From assembly GCF_963665245.1 (NCBI RefSeq), contig NZ_OY762267.1, forward strand, positions 3,258,001-3,322,000: DNA of 64,000 nucleotides. Reading direction: 5' to 3'. Below are positions 52,616 to 61,162 of this stretch, in pieces (position 1 is the stretch's first letter; the number at the start of each line of letters is the position of its first letter). Position numbers and translations under genes: made by a program. The notes beneath the pieces were generated by a model that had not been told where the DNA came from, did no database searches, and was given only the letters and a program-made list of their open reading frames with translations. The DNA comes from an uncultured Paludibaculum sp. GTDB taxonomy: Bacteria > Acidobacteriota > Terriglobia > Bryobacterales > Bryobacteraceae.

Positions 52616-53753
52616 ATGACCCTCGACGAACTCGAGCGGGAATACTTTGCGCTCCGCCAGCAATCGGAAGCTGTGCGGAGCTATCTTTGACATTCCCGCA
52701 AAAAACAAACAACTGGCCGTCATTGAAGAGACCATCTCCGCACCCGACTTCTGGAACAGCCAGGAAGCCAGCCAAAAGGTGATGCAGGAGCGCAAACGCC
52801 TCGAGGCCTTCGTCTCGCAGGATCGCTCTCTCTCCACCCTCGTCAGCGACATCGACACCCTCTTCGAACTGGGCCGCGAAGGCGAGGATGTCGGCGCTGA
52901 ACTCGCCAGGGAGTTCGACAAGCTCCGCAAACTGACAGACCACCTCGAGACCAACATGTTGCTCTCAGGGGAGACCGACCATTGCGGAGCGATTGTCACG
53001 ATCCATCCCGGCGCCGGCGGCACCGAAAGCCAGGATTGGGCCGAAATGCTGCTCCGCATGTACCTGCGCTGGGCGGAACGCAACGGTTTCCAGGCCGCCG
53101 TCACCGACCGGTTAGAGGGTGAAGGAGCCGGCATCAAGTCCGCCACCGTCGAAATCGACGGTGAGAACTGCTTCGGCCTGCTCCAGAGCGAGGTCGGCGT
53201 CCACCGCCTCGTCCGCATCTCCCCGTTCGACGCCAACGCCCGTCGTCATACGTCGTTTGCCAGCGTCTTTGTCATTCCCCTGATTGATGACGACGTGAAG
53301 ATCGACATCAAGACCGAAGACATCCGCATCGACGTCTTCCGGGCCAGCGGCGCCGGCGGCCAGCACGTGAATCGTACGGAATCGGCCGTCCGGTTCACCC
53401 ACATCCCTACCGGCATTGTGGTCCAGTGTCAGAACGAGCGAAGCCAGCACAAAAATCGCGCCGCCGCCCTCAAGCAGCTTCGTGCCCGTCTCTATGAGTA
53501 CGAGATGGACAAGCGCCGGGTCGCCGAGAAGAAACTGGAAGACTCCAAAGCGGACATCAACTTTGGCAGCCAGATCCGCAGCTACGTCCTGGCGCCTTAC
53601 AGGATGGTGAAGGATCTCCGCTCCCGCTATTCCGTGGGCGACGTCGACAGGTTGCTCGACGGCGACATGGAAGACATGATCCACGCCTATCTGGTGTGGA
53701 AGAAGACCGGCAAAACGTTCGGTGAGACTAGTAAGGACGATCTCGCCGATTAA
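52616..53753 (+). CDS. prfB: Peptide chain release factor 2, programmed frameshift
   Basis: RF2 ends translation at UGA and UAA. Translation starts at ATG 52616, reads 24 codons to SYL, meets TGA at 52688-52690 and shifts +1 after CTT to continue with GAC ATT. The product of about 378 residues has the SPF recognition motif (RISPFDA) and the GGQ catalytic loop (SGAGGQHVNRTESAVR). The shift site copies the classic CTTTGAC of E. coli prfB, so RF2 autoregulates its own synthesis. The frame track alone hides the true start. Followed by tsaC seven bases later. Confidence 0.95.
52685..52691 (+). promoter_or_regulatory. Programmed +1 frameshift site of prfB
   Basis: CTTTGAC, with TAT before it and CGGAG a few bases upstream as a weak Shine-Dalgarno-like stimulator, matches the bacterial RF2 recoding site. 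The in-frame TGA is the stop that RF2 itself reads. Confidence 0.95.
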
Positions 53754-53760
53754 CCTCAAC

Positions 53761-54672
53761 ATGGATGAAGAATTGTTGGAACAGGCGGCCGCGCTCATCC
53801 GAGCCGGCCGTCTCGTTGCGTTTCCCACCGAGACGGTGTACGGTCTCGGCGCCAACGCCCTGGATCCCGTCGCCGTCCGCCGTATTTTCGCCGCCAAGGG
53901 CCGCCCGTCCACCAGTCCCCTCATCGTCCACGTCGACTCACCCGAAATGGCCCGCCGCTACTGCACTGTGTGGCCGCCCTCCGCTCAACTCCTCTCTGAT
54001 CGCCATTGGCCCGGCCCATTGACCCTGGTTCTGCCCAAGACGCCTGACGTCCCCGACGAAGTCACGGCGGGCCTCCCCAGTGTCGGCCTCCGCATGCCGG
54101 CCCACCCCATCGCCCTGGAACTCATCCGCCGCTCCGGGTGCCCCATTGCCGCCCCCAGCGCCAATCGATTCATGGGCGTCTCGCCGACCTGTGCCGCCCA
54201 TGTCCGCAGCAGCCTCGGCGATGCCGTCGACCTCGTCCTGGACGGTGGCTCCACCCCAGTCGGCATCGAATCCACGGTGCTGTCCCTCGCCGCCGATCCG
54301 CCCATCCTCCTCCGGCCTGGCATGATCGACCGCGACGAAATCGAGCAACTCATTGGTCCAGTGGACCTTGCCACCGATCCCGGAGCCGGCCCCCATGCCG
54401 CGCCAGGGCTCCACGCCCGCCACTACAGCCCTCGCACGCCGCTTTTTCTGGTGAGGAACGGCGCCCTACCCCAGTCGGGTCGGGGGGTGTATCTCAAGCA
54501 CGGACAATCGATGCCGGCGGAACCCAAGGCCTACGCCGCCGCACTCTATGCCACCTTGCATCAATTGGATGAACAGGGTCTGGACTGGCTGGCCGTTGAA
54601 GAGGTACCTTTGGAATCCGCGTGGTCCGGCATCCGCGACCGCCTCCGCCGCGCCGCGTCGCCAGAGCGATGA
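53761..54672 (+). CDS. tsaC: L-threonylcarbamoyladenylate synthase (TsaC/Sua5)
   Basis: Makes the intermediate for the t6A37 modification of tRNAs that read ANN codons. The N-terminal YrdC-like domain carries AGRLVAFPTETVYGLGANAL, the KGRPSTSPLIVHV motif, HWPGPLTLVLPK and PIAAPSANRFMGVSPT. An additional C-terminal Sua5-type domain of about 100 residues is present (HARHYSPRTPLFLV, then LHQLDEQGLDWLAVEEV). The start is ATG 53761, just after prfB; the earlier in-frame start would overlap prfB. Its stop overlaps the kinase start (ATGA). Confidence 0.94.
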   Translation: MDEELLEQAAALIRAGRLVAFPTETVYGLGANALDPVAVRRIFAAKGRPSTSPLIVHVDSPEMARRYCTVWPPSAQLLSDRHWPGPLTLVLPKTPDVPDEVTAGLPSVGLRMPAHPIALELIRRSGCPIAAPSANRFMGVSPTCAAHVRSSLGDAVDLVLDGGSTPVGIESTVLSLAADPPILLRPGMIDRDEIEQLIGPVDLATDPGAGPHAAPGLHARHYSPRTPLFLVRNGALPQSGRGVYLKHGQSMPAEPKAYAAALYATLHQLDEQGLDWLAVEEVPLESAWSGIRDRLRRAASPER

Positions 54673-56336
54673 ATACGCCGCACGAGCCCCTTCTCGCCAA
54701 CTTACTCGGCTACTCCGCCGGCACCCTCATCTTCGCTATTTTCCTCGTTCTGCTCAGGCTCGACCGCGCCGGTCAGCGTCTACGCACCAGCCGCCTCTCG
54801 CTCGCCGCCGCGGCTATGGCGCTGATTTGGAATGCCGGATCCCTCGCACTCCTCTTTACGGATTCTTTCGCGCTGCTCGTTCTCACCACCTGCTCCCTTA
54901 GCCTACTGCCCGCTCTCCTACTCGACCTGCTGCTGGATGGTCGCCTGCGCCCCATCGCCTGGACCGGCTACCTCCTTAGCGCGATCTCAATGGTGCTGCA
55001 CGCCAGCGAACAGTGGATCCCTTTGCCGGTCACAGAGATGCACCGTCGTACTCTGGCCGCCACTGCGATCGGTTTCGCCGTGCTCACGGCCATCAGTGCC
55101 GCATTTCTGTTACGGAAGGCACCAGCCGCCCGCCGTGCCATTCCGGCAATGTCACTCTTCCTCTTCGCTCTTTCTTTTGCTCATTTCCACAATGAGGGCT
55201 CCGAGCACGCCTGGCCGGCCGAACTCGCCGTCCATCATGCCGGGATCCCGTTGGCTTTGTTTGTCCTGATGCAGGACTACCGCTTTCTCCTGCTCGACGC
55301 CTTCCTGCGTTTCCTGGCCAACATGCTGCTCGCCGGTCTCTTTACGTGGGGTGCCGCCGAGGTCGCTCACCGCGCTGGTTGGGTTCGTTACGACCAAATG
55401 CCGGTCCGCCAGATCGCCCTCATGGCCCTTGGCACTTGCGGGGCCCTCGTTGCCTTCTCGGCGGCCCGAGGCGCTGCCCAGGCACTGCTTACTCGGCTCG
55501 TCTTCCGACGAGGCGACCCCGACCAACTTCTCGAACGCCTGCGCAAGCAGCCCATCGCGTCCGAAACGGCCTACCAGGAGTGGGCCCAGAACGAGATTGC
55601 CCGGTTCATGGAGGCAGAGCGACTGCCCGAAGGCCCGGGGCGCCGCGCCGGGGGCCGACCCTATTTGAGTGAAGATCTGGCCATTCTCGGCCGCCTGGAG
55701 GCACTAACCTCGGAACGCCTGGAGCAATACCGTGAAAGCGAACGCAAACGTCTGCTTTCGCAGGCCGAGCTTCGTGCGCTCCAGGCGCAGATCCACCCCC
55801 ACTTCCTCTTCAACGCCTTGAACACCTTGTACGGCATCATTCCCAAAGAAGCCGCGGGTGCACGCCAGACAGTCCTCAACCTCTCCGACATCTTCCGCTA
55901 CTTCCTTCGCAGTGAACGTCAGACGATCGCCCTCGAACAGGAACTCGAAATCGTGCGGGCCTACCTGGAAATCGAAAGCCTGCGCCTGGGCCCGAAGCTT
56001 AAGATCGAATTCCTGATTGACCCGGAGACGAAGCGCGCACCCATCCCGGTCCTGAGCGTACAGCCGCTGGTGGAAAATGCCGTAAAACATGGCATCGCGC
56101 CGCAGTCCGGCGGCGGTACCGTCCGGATTCGCACCAGGATCGAAGACGGAATGCTCTGCGTCTCGATCGAAGACACAGGCCCCGGCTTCATCCAAACATC
56201 TCAGAGCGGCGAAGGTGTCGGTCTCGAAAACGTTCGCCAAAGGCTCCAACTGCGCTACGGGCCAGTCGCTAAACTGGAGATCAAACGGGAAACCCAGGAA
56301 ACCGTGGTCGGGTTCCGGGTGCCCCTCACTTGGTGA
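54669..56336 (+). CDS. LytS-type sensor histidine kinase
   Basis: This 555-residue kinase has a large membrane domain of about seven helices (residues 10-280) and a cytoplasmic HisKA_7TM-like/His_kinase part. The H box AQIHPHFLFNALNTL, N box VQPLVENAVKHGI and G box EDTGPGF, then GEGVGLENVRQRLQ, are those of the LytS/YehU family, distinct from NtrB-type kinases. It starts at ATG 54669 overlapping the tsaC stop. The LytTR regulator follows six bases after its stop, so the two are a pair. The signal sensed cannot be read. Confidence 0.92.
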   Translation: MNTPHEPLLANLLGYSAGTLIFAIFLVLLRLDRAGQRLRTSRLSLAAAAMALIWNAGSLALLFTDSFALLVLTTCSLSLLPALLLDLLLDGRLRPIAWTGYLLSAISMVLHASEQWIPLPVTEMHRRTLAATAIGFAVLTAISAAFLLRKAPAARRAIPAMSLFLFALSFAHFHNEGSEHAWPAELAVHHAGIPLALFVLMQDYRFLLLDAFLRFLANMLLAGLFTWGAAEVAHRAGWVRYDQMPVRQIALMALGTCGALVAFSAARGAAQALLTRLVFRRGDPDQLLERLRKQPIASETAYQEWAQNEIARFMEAERLPEGPGRRAGGRPYLSEDLAILGRLEALTSERLEQYRESERKRLLSQAELRALQAQIHPHFLFNALNTLYGIIPKEAAGARQTVLNLSDIFRYFLRSERQTIALEQELEIVRAYLEIESLRLGPKLKIEFLIDPETKRAPIPVLSVQPLVENAVKHGIAPQSGGGTVRIRTRIEDGMLCVSIEDTGPGFIQTSQSGEGVGLENVRQRLQLRYGPVAKLEIKRETQETVVGFRVPLTW

Positions 56337-56341
56337 TCCGC

Positions 56342-57061
56342 ATGAAAGTCCTCATCGTCGATGACGAGCCCATCGCCCGCCAGATCCTGCGCGAGCTCCT
56401 CGACGATTGCCCAGGCATCACTTTGGCAGGGGAGGCCGCAACCGGTCTCGAAGCTGTTGAGCAGATTGCCCGTTTGAAGCCCGACGCCGTCCTGCTCGAT
56501 CTCCAGATGCCCGGCCTGGACGGATTCTCGGTCGCACGCACCTTGCGCGGGGAGTCGCTTCCGATCATCATCTTCGTGACCGCCTTCGAATCCCACGCCC
56601 TGCAGGCCTTCGACACCGGAGCGGTCGACTATCTTCTGAAGCCTGTCCGGAAGGAACGCCTTACAGCAGCACTGGATAAGGCGCGCACCCAACTGGCCGG
56701 ACTGAAGCCGGAGCCGCCGCCTGCTGTGGAGCCACTGCGCCGCATCCTGGGGCGCCTCGGCACCGACCTCCATATGCTCAACCCCTGCGATGTCATCGCC
56801 TTCCAGGCGGAGGGGGATACGGTCCAGATCATCACGGCGCAGGGACGCTACTATGCGGATCACTCACTGCGGACACTCGAAGCCAAACTCCCGCCGCCGC
56901 AATTCCGGCGGATCCACCGCGGCACCATCATCAACACGGATCACATTCGAAAGATTTCGCCGCTGACATCCAAACGGTGGCTGTTGAAGATGTCGAACGG
57001 TTTGGAGGCCATCGTGTCCAAGCGGATGGCCGGCGTCATCCGCGACGCGACACGCTGGTAA
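56342..57061 (+). CDS. LytTR-family response regulator
   Basis: The 239-residue protein has a receiver domain (KVLIVDDEPIAR, phospho-acceptor Asp in VLLDLQMPGLDGF, Thr in FVTAFE, Lys in LLKPVRKERL). A LytTR DNA-binding domain follows (about 145-239): VIAFQAEGDTVQIITAQGRY, then FRRIHRGTIINTDHIRKI and WLLKMSNGLEAIVSKRMAG. It is paired with the LytS-type kinase upstream. LytTR regulators bind direct repeats; no target site was located here. Confidence 0.94.
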   Translation: MKVLIVDDEPIARQILRELLDDCPGITLAGEAATGLEAVEQIARLKPDAVLLDLQMPGLDGFSVARTLRGESLPIIIFVTAFESHALQAFDTGAVDYLLKPVRKERLTAALDKARTQLAGLKPEPPPAVEPLRRILGRLGTDLHMLNPCDVIAFQAEGDTVQIITAQGRYYADHSLRTLEAKLPPPQFRRIHRGTIINTDHIRKISPLTSKRWLLKMSNGLEAIVSKRMAGVIRDATRW

Positions 57062-57069
57062 TCCCGCGG

Positions 57070-57714
57070 TCATCTGAATCGGAATCCCACGCTGCCTACG
57101 GCCACGGGCCTGTAGTTCCAACGGCTCCAGAAGGGAAATGCGGACACAAAGCCGGTGGCTGGCGTCCGGTAGAGGTTATTCCGCAGTTCCCCGCGCACGA
57201 ACCAGCGTCCCGTCACCCGCATGTCGACACCGGCCGCCGGAACAAGGATTCCGACGAGACTTGAGTCATTCTGCGCGGCAGTCGGTATGCCCAATTCGGA
57301 GTCGTTGCCTGTGCGGCGGAGTGTCGCGACGCCGGCACCGAATGATACCCACGGAGAAAACCGCCGACCAGGGCCGAACCGTGCGCGGACACCAGGCGTC
57401 AGCGTGGCCGTGAGCCGCTCGGTGTAGAAACTCGAATAGAGTCGGCTGGCGTAGACGTCCGCGCTACGCGACCCATAGAGCGCGATTGGAACATCAATCG
57501 CCAGCGAGACCTTCTTGTCCCGAAAGAATTCGATCCCGGCGTCCAACAGAAAGGTCGCACCTATGGCCTTCTGCACTTCTCGTCCGCCCGGACCGATCCG
57601 GGCATCTCCCGGGGCAGGTCCCGCGCCCCCACCAACCGCGAGCGACAGACTCTGGCACACGGCGTTGGGCGCGACGCAGAGCAGGAAGACGGCACAACAC
57701 AAGTTCAGTCTCAT
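57070..57714 (-). CDS. Outer-membrane beta-barrel-like protein
   Basis: The signal peptide is MRLNLCCAVFLLCVAPNAVC (possible lipoprotein-like Cys at the end is not a clear lipobox). The mature part alternates hydrophobic and polar residues in amphipathic strands: VSLAIDVPIALYGS, RLTATLTPGVRARFG, FSPWVSFGAGVATL, and ends with an aromatic/Arg terminus (VGSVGFRFR), typical of 8-stranded porin-like barrels. The start is ATG 57714. It is convergent with the response regulator. Confidence 0.7.
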   Translation of the reverse strand: MRLNLCCAVFLLCVAPNAVCQSLSLAVGGGAGPAPGDARIGPGGREVQKAIGATFLLDAGIEFFRDKKVSLAIDVPIALYGSRSADVYASRLYSSFYTERLTATLTPGVRARFGPGRRFSPWVSFGAGVATLRRTGNDSELGIPTAAQNDSSLVGILVPAAGVDMRVTGRWFVRGELRNNLYRTPATGFVSAFPFWSRWNYRPVAVGSVGFRFR

Positions 57715-57765
57715 TAAAACAAAGACTCGCAGCCTGCCGTGATCAACGACAGCCACACTCAACGG

Positions 57766-58515
57766 CTAGCCGGATAATCCGGTATGCAGCGCCACCACGC
57801 CGAACGTCATTCGTTCGAACTTCACTCGTGTGTAGCCCGCGCCTTCCATCTCAGCCGCCAGAACCTCGGCACCTGGAAACTTGCGTACGGATTCCGGCAG
57901 ATATGTGTAGGCGTCTTTCGAGCCCGACACCAGTCCGCCGATAGCCGGCAGTATCCGCCGCGAATACAAGCCGTAGACACTGCGGATCAGCGCGTTCGGG
58001 GGTGTTGAGAATTCAAGGATGGCCAGCATCCCGCCTGGCTTCAGGACGCGCCGCAACTCCCGCAGTCCTTTGCGGTAGTTCGCGAAATTGCGGAACCCGA
58101 ATGCCACGGTCACCAGATCCAACGAATTGTCGGCCAGGGGTAGCTGCAAACCGTCGCCTTCGAAGAGTGGCGCGCAGGCGTGGCGCCGCGTGGCCTTGTC
58201 GAGGGCCGCCACCAGCATGGGGTGGCAGAAATCACTGCCCAACACCAAGCTCTGTTGCGACGTCCGCTGCTCTATCGCCAGCAGCAGATCGCCGGTGCCG
58301 CAGCAGAGATCCATCACACGCATCCCTGGACGCCGCAGAATGTGCTCCACGCGTCGGACGGTGGTATTGCGCCAATAGCGGTCCACCTGAAAGGACAGTA
58401 AGTGATTCAGCAGGTCGTACTTACCGGCGACACGGCCGAACATGCCGCGCACGTAGCGCGCCGCCTGTTCCTCGCTGGCCGTGCCAGCCGGAGTCGTCCC
58501 TCTGGGTGCTGTCAT
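57766..58515 (-). CDS. ubiE: Demethylmenaquinone methyltransferase UbiE/MenG
   Basis: SAM-dependent C-methylation in menaquinone (and ubiquinone) biosynthesis. The 249-residue sequence shows FGRVAGKYDLLNHLLSFQVD, motif I VMDLCCGTGDLLLAI, the middle LADNSLDLVTVAFGFRNFA and LRELRRVLKPGGMLAILEFS, all diagnostic of UbiE/MenG. It overlaps the aroB stop by four bases (ATGA), downstream on the same strand. Anaerobic acidobacteria use menaquinone, so MenG activity is probable; this last point is inferred. Confidence 0.94.
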   Translation of the reverse strand: MTAPRGTTPAGTASEEQAARYVRGMFGRVAGKYDLLNHLLSFQVDRYWRNTTVRRVEHILRRPGMRVMDLCCGTGDLLLAIEQRTSQQSLVLGSDFCHPMLVAALDKATRRHACAPLFEGDGLQLPLADNSLDLVTVAFGFRNFANYRKGLRELRRVLKPGGMLAILEFSTPPNALIRSVYGLYSRRILPAIGGLVSGSKDAYTYLPESVRKFPGAEVLAAEMEGAGYTRVKFERMTFGVVALHTGLSG

Positions 58516-59585
58516 GCGAGCGTCAACTCGATCGCCTCACGAACCAACTCCGCGGGCAGCCCCGGCACCACTTCCGTCGACCCGATCCCCGTCGCCAATA
58601 CGAAATGGACGGTTCCCTGAATGGCCTTTTTGTCCTTGACCAATCTAGGCATCAAGTTGTCCGCGCTCAGCATTGACGTGGCGGGAAACGGCCCGTAGGA
58701 CTTCACGACGTCGTTGATCTCCGTGCAAAGACCGTCGCTCAGCCGGCCAGCCAACCGCGACAGATGCGTGGCCGCAATCATGCCCAAACCCACCGCTTCC
58801 CCGTGAAGGAAGTGTGCGTACCGGGTTTCCGCCTCCATCGCATGGCCGACGGTATGGCCAAAGTTCAGGATCTTGCGCAGACCCATCTCCTTCTCATCCG
58901 CCGTGACCACTTCGCACTTGATCCGGACGCTTTCGGCCACCATCTGCTCGACGGCGCCGGCCTCACGAGCCATCACTCGCGGTTGCTCGTTCTGCATCAG
59001 GCGAAACAGCGGCTCGCAGGCGATCACACCGTGCTTGATGACCTCGAATAGCCCTGCCCGGTACTCGCGTTCGGGCAGCGTCGTCAATACGTCTGGGTCC
59101 GACAGAACTGCCAGCGGCTGATGGAACGAACCGATCAAATTCTTGCCGCCGACCAGATTCGCACCTGTCTTGCCGCCTACGGCCGCGTCCACCTGGGACA
59201 ACAGCGTGGTGGGGATCTGGATCACCGGAATCCCGCGCATGTAAATCGCCGCCAGAAAGCCGCCCAGATCGTTGACGATGCCGCCGCCAAAGGCCACCAC
59301 CAGGCTGGAACGGTCGCCGCCCAGCTCGACCATGCGGTCCGCCATCGCCTCCACCGAAGAAAGGCGTTTCCGTTCTTCCCCTCCGGGAAACACCAGGCGG
59401 TGCCAGTCTTTTGCCTGGAGGCCGGATTCCACGGCCGGGCCGTGCAGCGCCCATACGTCGTCCGTGGCCACTACAAACACCTTTCCGTGTTTGGCAGGAA
59501 GAAAGTCGCGCAGCCGCCGCAGTACGCCGCGCTCTACAATTGCTTCATATCGGTGCGCCGTTGTCGTCACGGCAAAGGCAGGCAT
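58512..59585 (-). CDS. aroB: 3-dehydroquinate synthase
   Basis: Second step of the shikimate pathway (DAHP to 3-dehydroquinate; NAD+ and a divalent metal). The 357-residue sequence has the metal/substrate motifs: FPGGEERKRLSSVEAMADRM, LVVAFGGGIVNDLGGFLAA, QIPTTLLSQVDAAVGGKTGANL, LPEREYRAGLFEVIKHGVI, and KILNFGHTVGHAMEAETRY, HGEAVGLGMI with the metal His. Its ATG at 59585 lies only 14 bases from the divergent nadB ATG. It overlaps ubiE/menG at the other end. Confidence 0.95.
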   Translation of the reverse strand: MPAFAVTTTAHRYEAIVERGVLRRLRDFLPAKHGKVFVVATDDVWALHGPAVESGLQAKDWHRLVFPGGEERKRLSSVEAMADRMVELGGDRSSLVVAFGGGIVNDLGGFLAAIYMRGIPVIQIPTTLLSQVDAAVGGKTGANLVGGKNLIGSFHQPLAVLSDPDVLTTLPEREYRAGLFEVIKHGVIACEPLFRLMQNEQPRVMAREAGAVEQMVAESVRIKCEVVTADEKEMGLRKILNFGHTVGHAMEAETRYAHFLHGEAVGLGMIAATHLSRLAGRLSDGLCTEINDVVKSYGPFPATSMLSADNLMPRLVKDKKAIQGTVHFVLATGIGSTEVVPGLPAELVREAIELTLA

Positions 59586-59599
59586 ATCTTCGTTGTACC

Positions 59600-61162
59600 A
59601 TGGGAGTTATCAGCGCCATCTCAGACTTGATTCAGACTGACTACCTGGTTGTAGGCGCCGGTGTCGCAGGTTTGCGCGCCGCCATAGCGCTCGCTCCGGC
59701 AGGCCGCGTCCTGGTAGTTGCCAAAGACAGCCTTCGCGAATCTTCCTCGGAATACGCCCAAGGCGGAATAGCCGTCGCTCTCAGCGACGATGACGAGGTG
59801 GACCTTCACGAAGCCGATACACTCGCGGCCGGGGACGGCCTGTGCAATCGGGAGGCGGTGCATGTCCTGGTCGAGGAGGGCCCGCATGCCATCCAGCAAC
59901 TGATGGACTGGGGCGCCGAGTTCGACCGTGAGGGTGGCCGCCTTGTCTTCGCCCGGGAAGGGGCCCACTCCCGCAGCCGGGTGCTGCACGCGCACGGCGA
60001 TTCCACCGGCAAGGAGATCGCCCGCACCCTGTATCACAAAGCCGCATCCCTCGAGAACATCTCGTTTCGCAGCTTCGCCGCCGTGGTCGACTTGCTTGTC
60101 CAGGACGGCGCGATTGTCGGCGCCGTCGCCCTCGACGAGAATTCCGGCTCGTTGATCCCGATCTCCGCCAAAGCCGTTCTTCTGGCCACAGGCGGGCTTG
60201 GCCGTGTGTTTACCGACACCACAAACCCCGATGTCGCGACCGGCGACGGGGTTGCCATGGCTTGGCGTGCCGGGGCCGTGATTTCGGACATCGAGTTCGT
60301 TCAGTTCCACCCCACGGCTCTCCATGTCGAAGGGGCTCCCCGCTTCCTGCTTTCCGAGGCCCTGCGCGGCGAAGGCGCACATCTGTTGAATGCAAAGGGC
60401 GAACGCTTTATGCGCCGCCTCCATCCGATGGCCGAGCTCGCGCCTCGCGATGTGGTCTCCCGCTGCATCGTAGAAGAGATGCGCCGCGAAAACTCGCCCC
60501 ACGTGTTCCTCGACCTCTCAGGCAGGGGCCACGATTTCGTCAAGAATCGCTTTCCACGCATCCACTCCACCTGCCTGCTTTACGGCCTGGATCTCGATAA
60601 GGAACCGGCCCCGGTGCACCCCGCCGCACACTACTCCATGGGCGGTGTCTGGACCGCTCTGGACGGAAGGACCTCCATCCCTGGCCTTTGGGCGGCCGGT
60701 GAGGTCGCCTGTACGGGTGTCCATGGTGCCAACCGGTTGGCCTCCAACTCGTTGCTGGAGGGTGTCGTCTTTGGCGCCCGCGCCGGCCAATCGATTGTGG
60801 AGGCGCAATCCACCGCCCAACTCCGCGCAGTCCGGTTCGAACCGCTCGAGATTCCTCAAACCAAAGAGGCCGTCGTACGGCGCATCGCCACCGATTTCTG
60901 TGGCATCGTCCGCAACGGAGATGGACTGGCTTCCGCACTCGCAATCCTCAACGGCATGCCAGCCGCCCGGAAGCGTCAAGTCACCCGCGCCGATGTCGAG
61001 GTGGCTAACATGCGGACTATCACGAAGTTAATCGCGCGCTGCGCACGTGCCCGCGAAGAAAGTCGCGGGGCACACTGCAGATCCGACTATCCTAAGAGAG
61101 TGGCGGCCTTTGAACGACACTCCCGGATCCGGATCAGCCAGCGCGAGGTGAATTTTGAATAG
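59600..61162 (+). CDS. nadB: L-aspartate oxidase
   Basis: First enzyme of de novo NAD synthesis: L-aspartate to iminoaspartate, FAD-dependent. The 520-residue protein has the dinucleotide motif YLVVGAGVAGLRAAIALA, SSEYAQGGIAVALSD, the fumarate-reductase-family active segment EFVQFHPTALHVEG, LSEALRGEGAHLLN, HYSMGGVWTALDGRTSIPGL (read in parts), GVHGANRLASNSLLEGVVF. The C-terminal helical domain is present. The start is ATG 59600, 14 bases from divergent aroB; no good SD sequence is visible, so a later TTG is possible. The quinolinate synthase and nadC partners are not in the window. Confidence 0.94.
   Translation: MGVISAISDLIQTDYLVVGAGVAGLRAAIALAPAGRVLVVAKDSLRESSSEYAQGGIAVALSDDDEVDLHEADTLAAGDGLCNREAVHVLVEEGPHAIQQLMDWGAEFDREGGRLVFAREGAHSRSRVLHAHGDSTGKEIARTLYHKAASLENISFRSFAAVVDLLVQDGAIVGAVALDENSGSLIPISAKAVLLATGGLGRVFTDTTNPDVATGDGVAMAWRAGAVISDIEFVQFHPTALHVEGAPRFLLSEALRGEGAHLLNAKGERFMRRLHPMAELAPRDVVSRCIVEEMRRENSPHVFLDLSGRGHDFVKNRFPRIHSTCLLYGLDLDKEPAPVHPAAHYSMGGVWTALDGRTSIPGLWAAGEVACTGVHGANRLASNSLLEGVVFGARAGQSIVEAQSTAQLRAVRFEPLEIPQTKEAVVRRIATDFCGIVRNGDGLASALAILNGMPAARKRQVTRADVEVANMRTITKLIARCARAREESRGAHCRSDYPKRVAAFERHSRIRISQREVNFE

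Noticed and set aside
52647..52688. Start of prfB at 52647 in the second frame
   Set aside because: The conserved RF2 N-terminus lies in the other frame from ATG 52616 with the CTTTGAC shift; this start is spurious.
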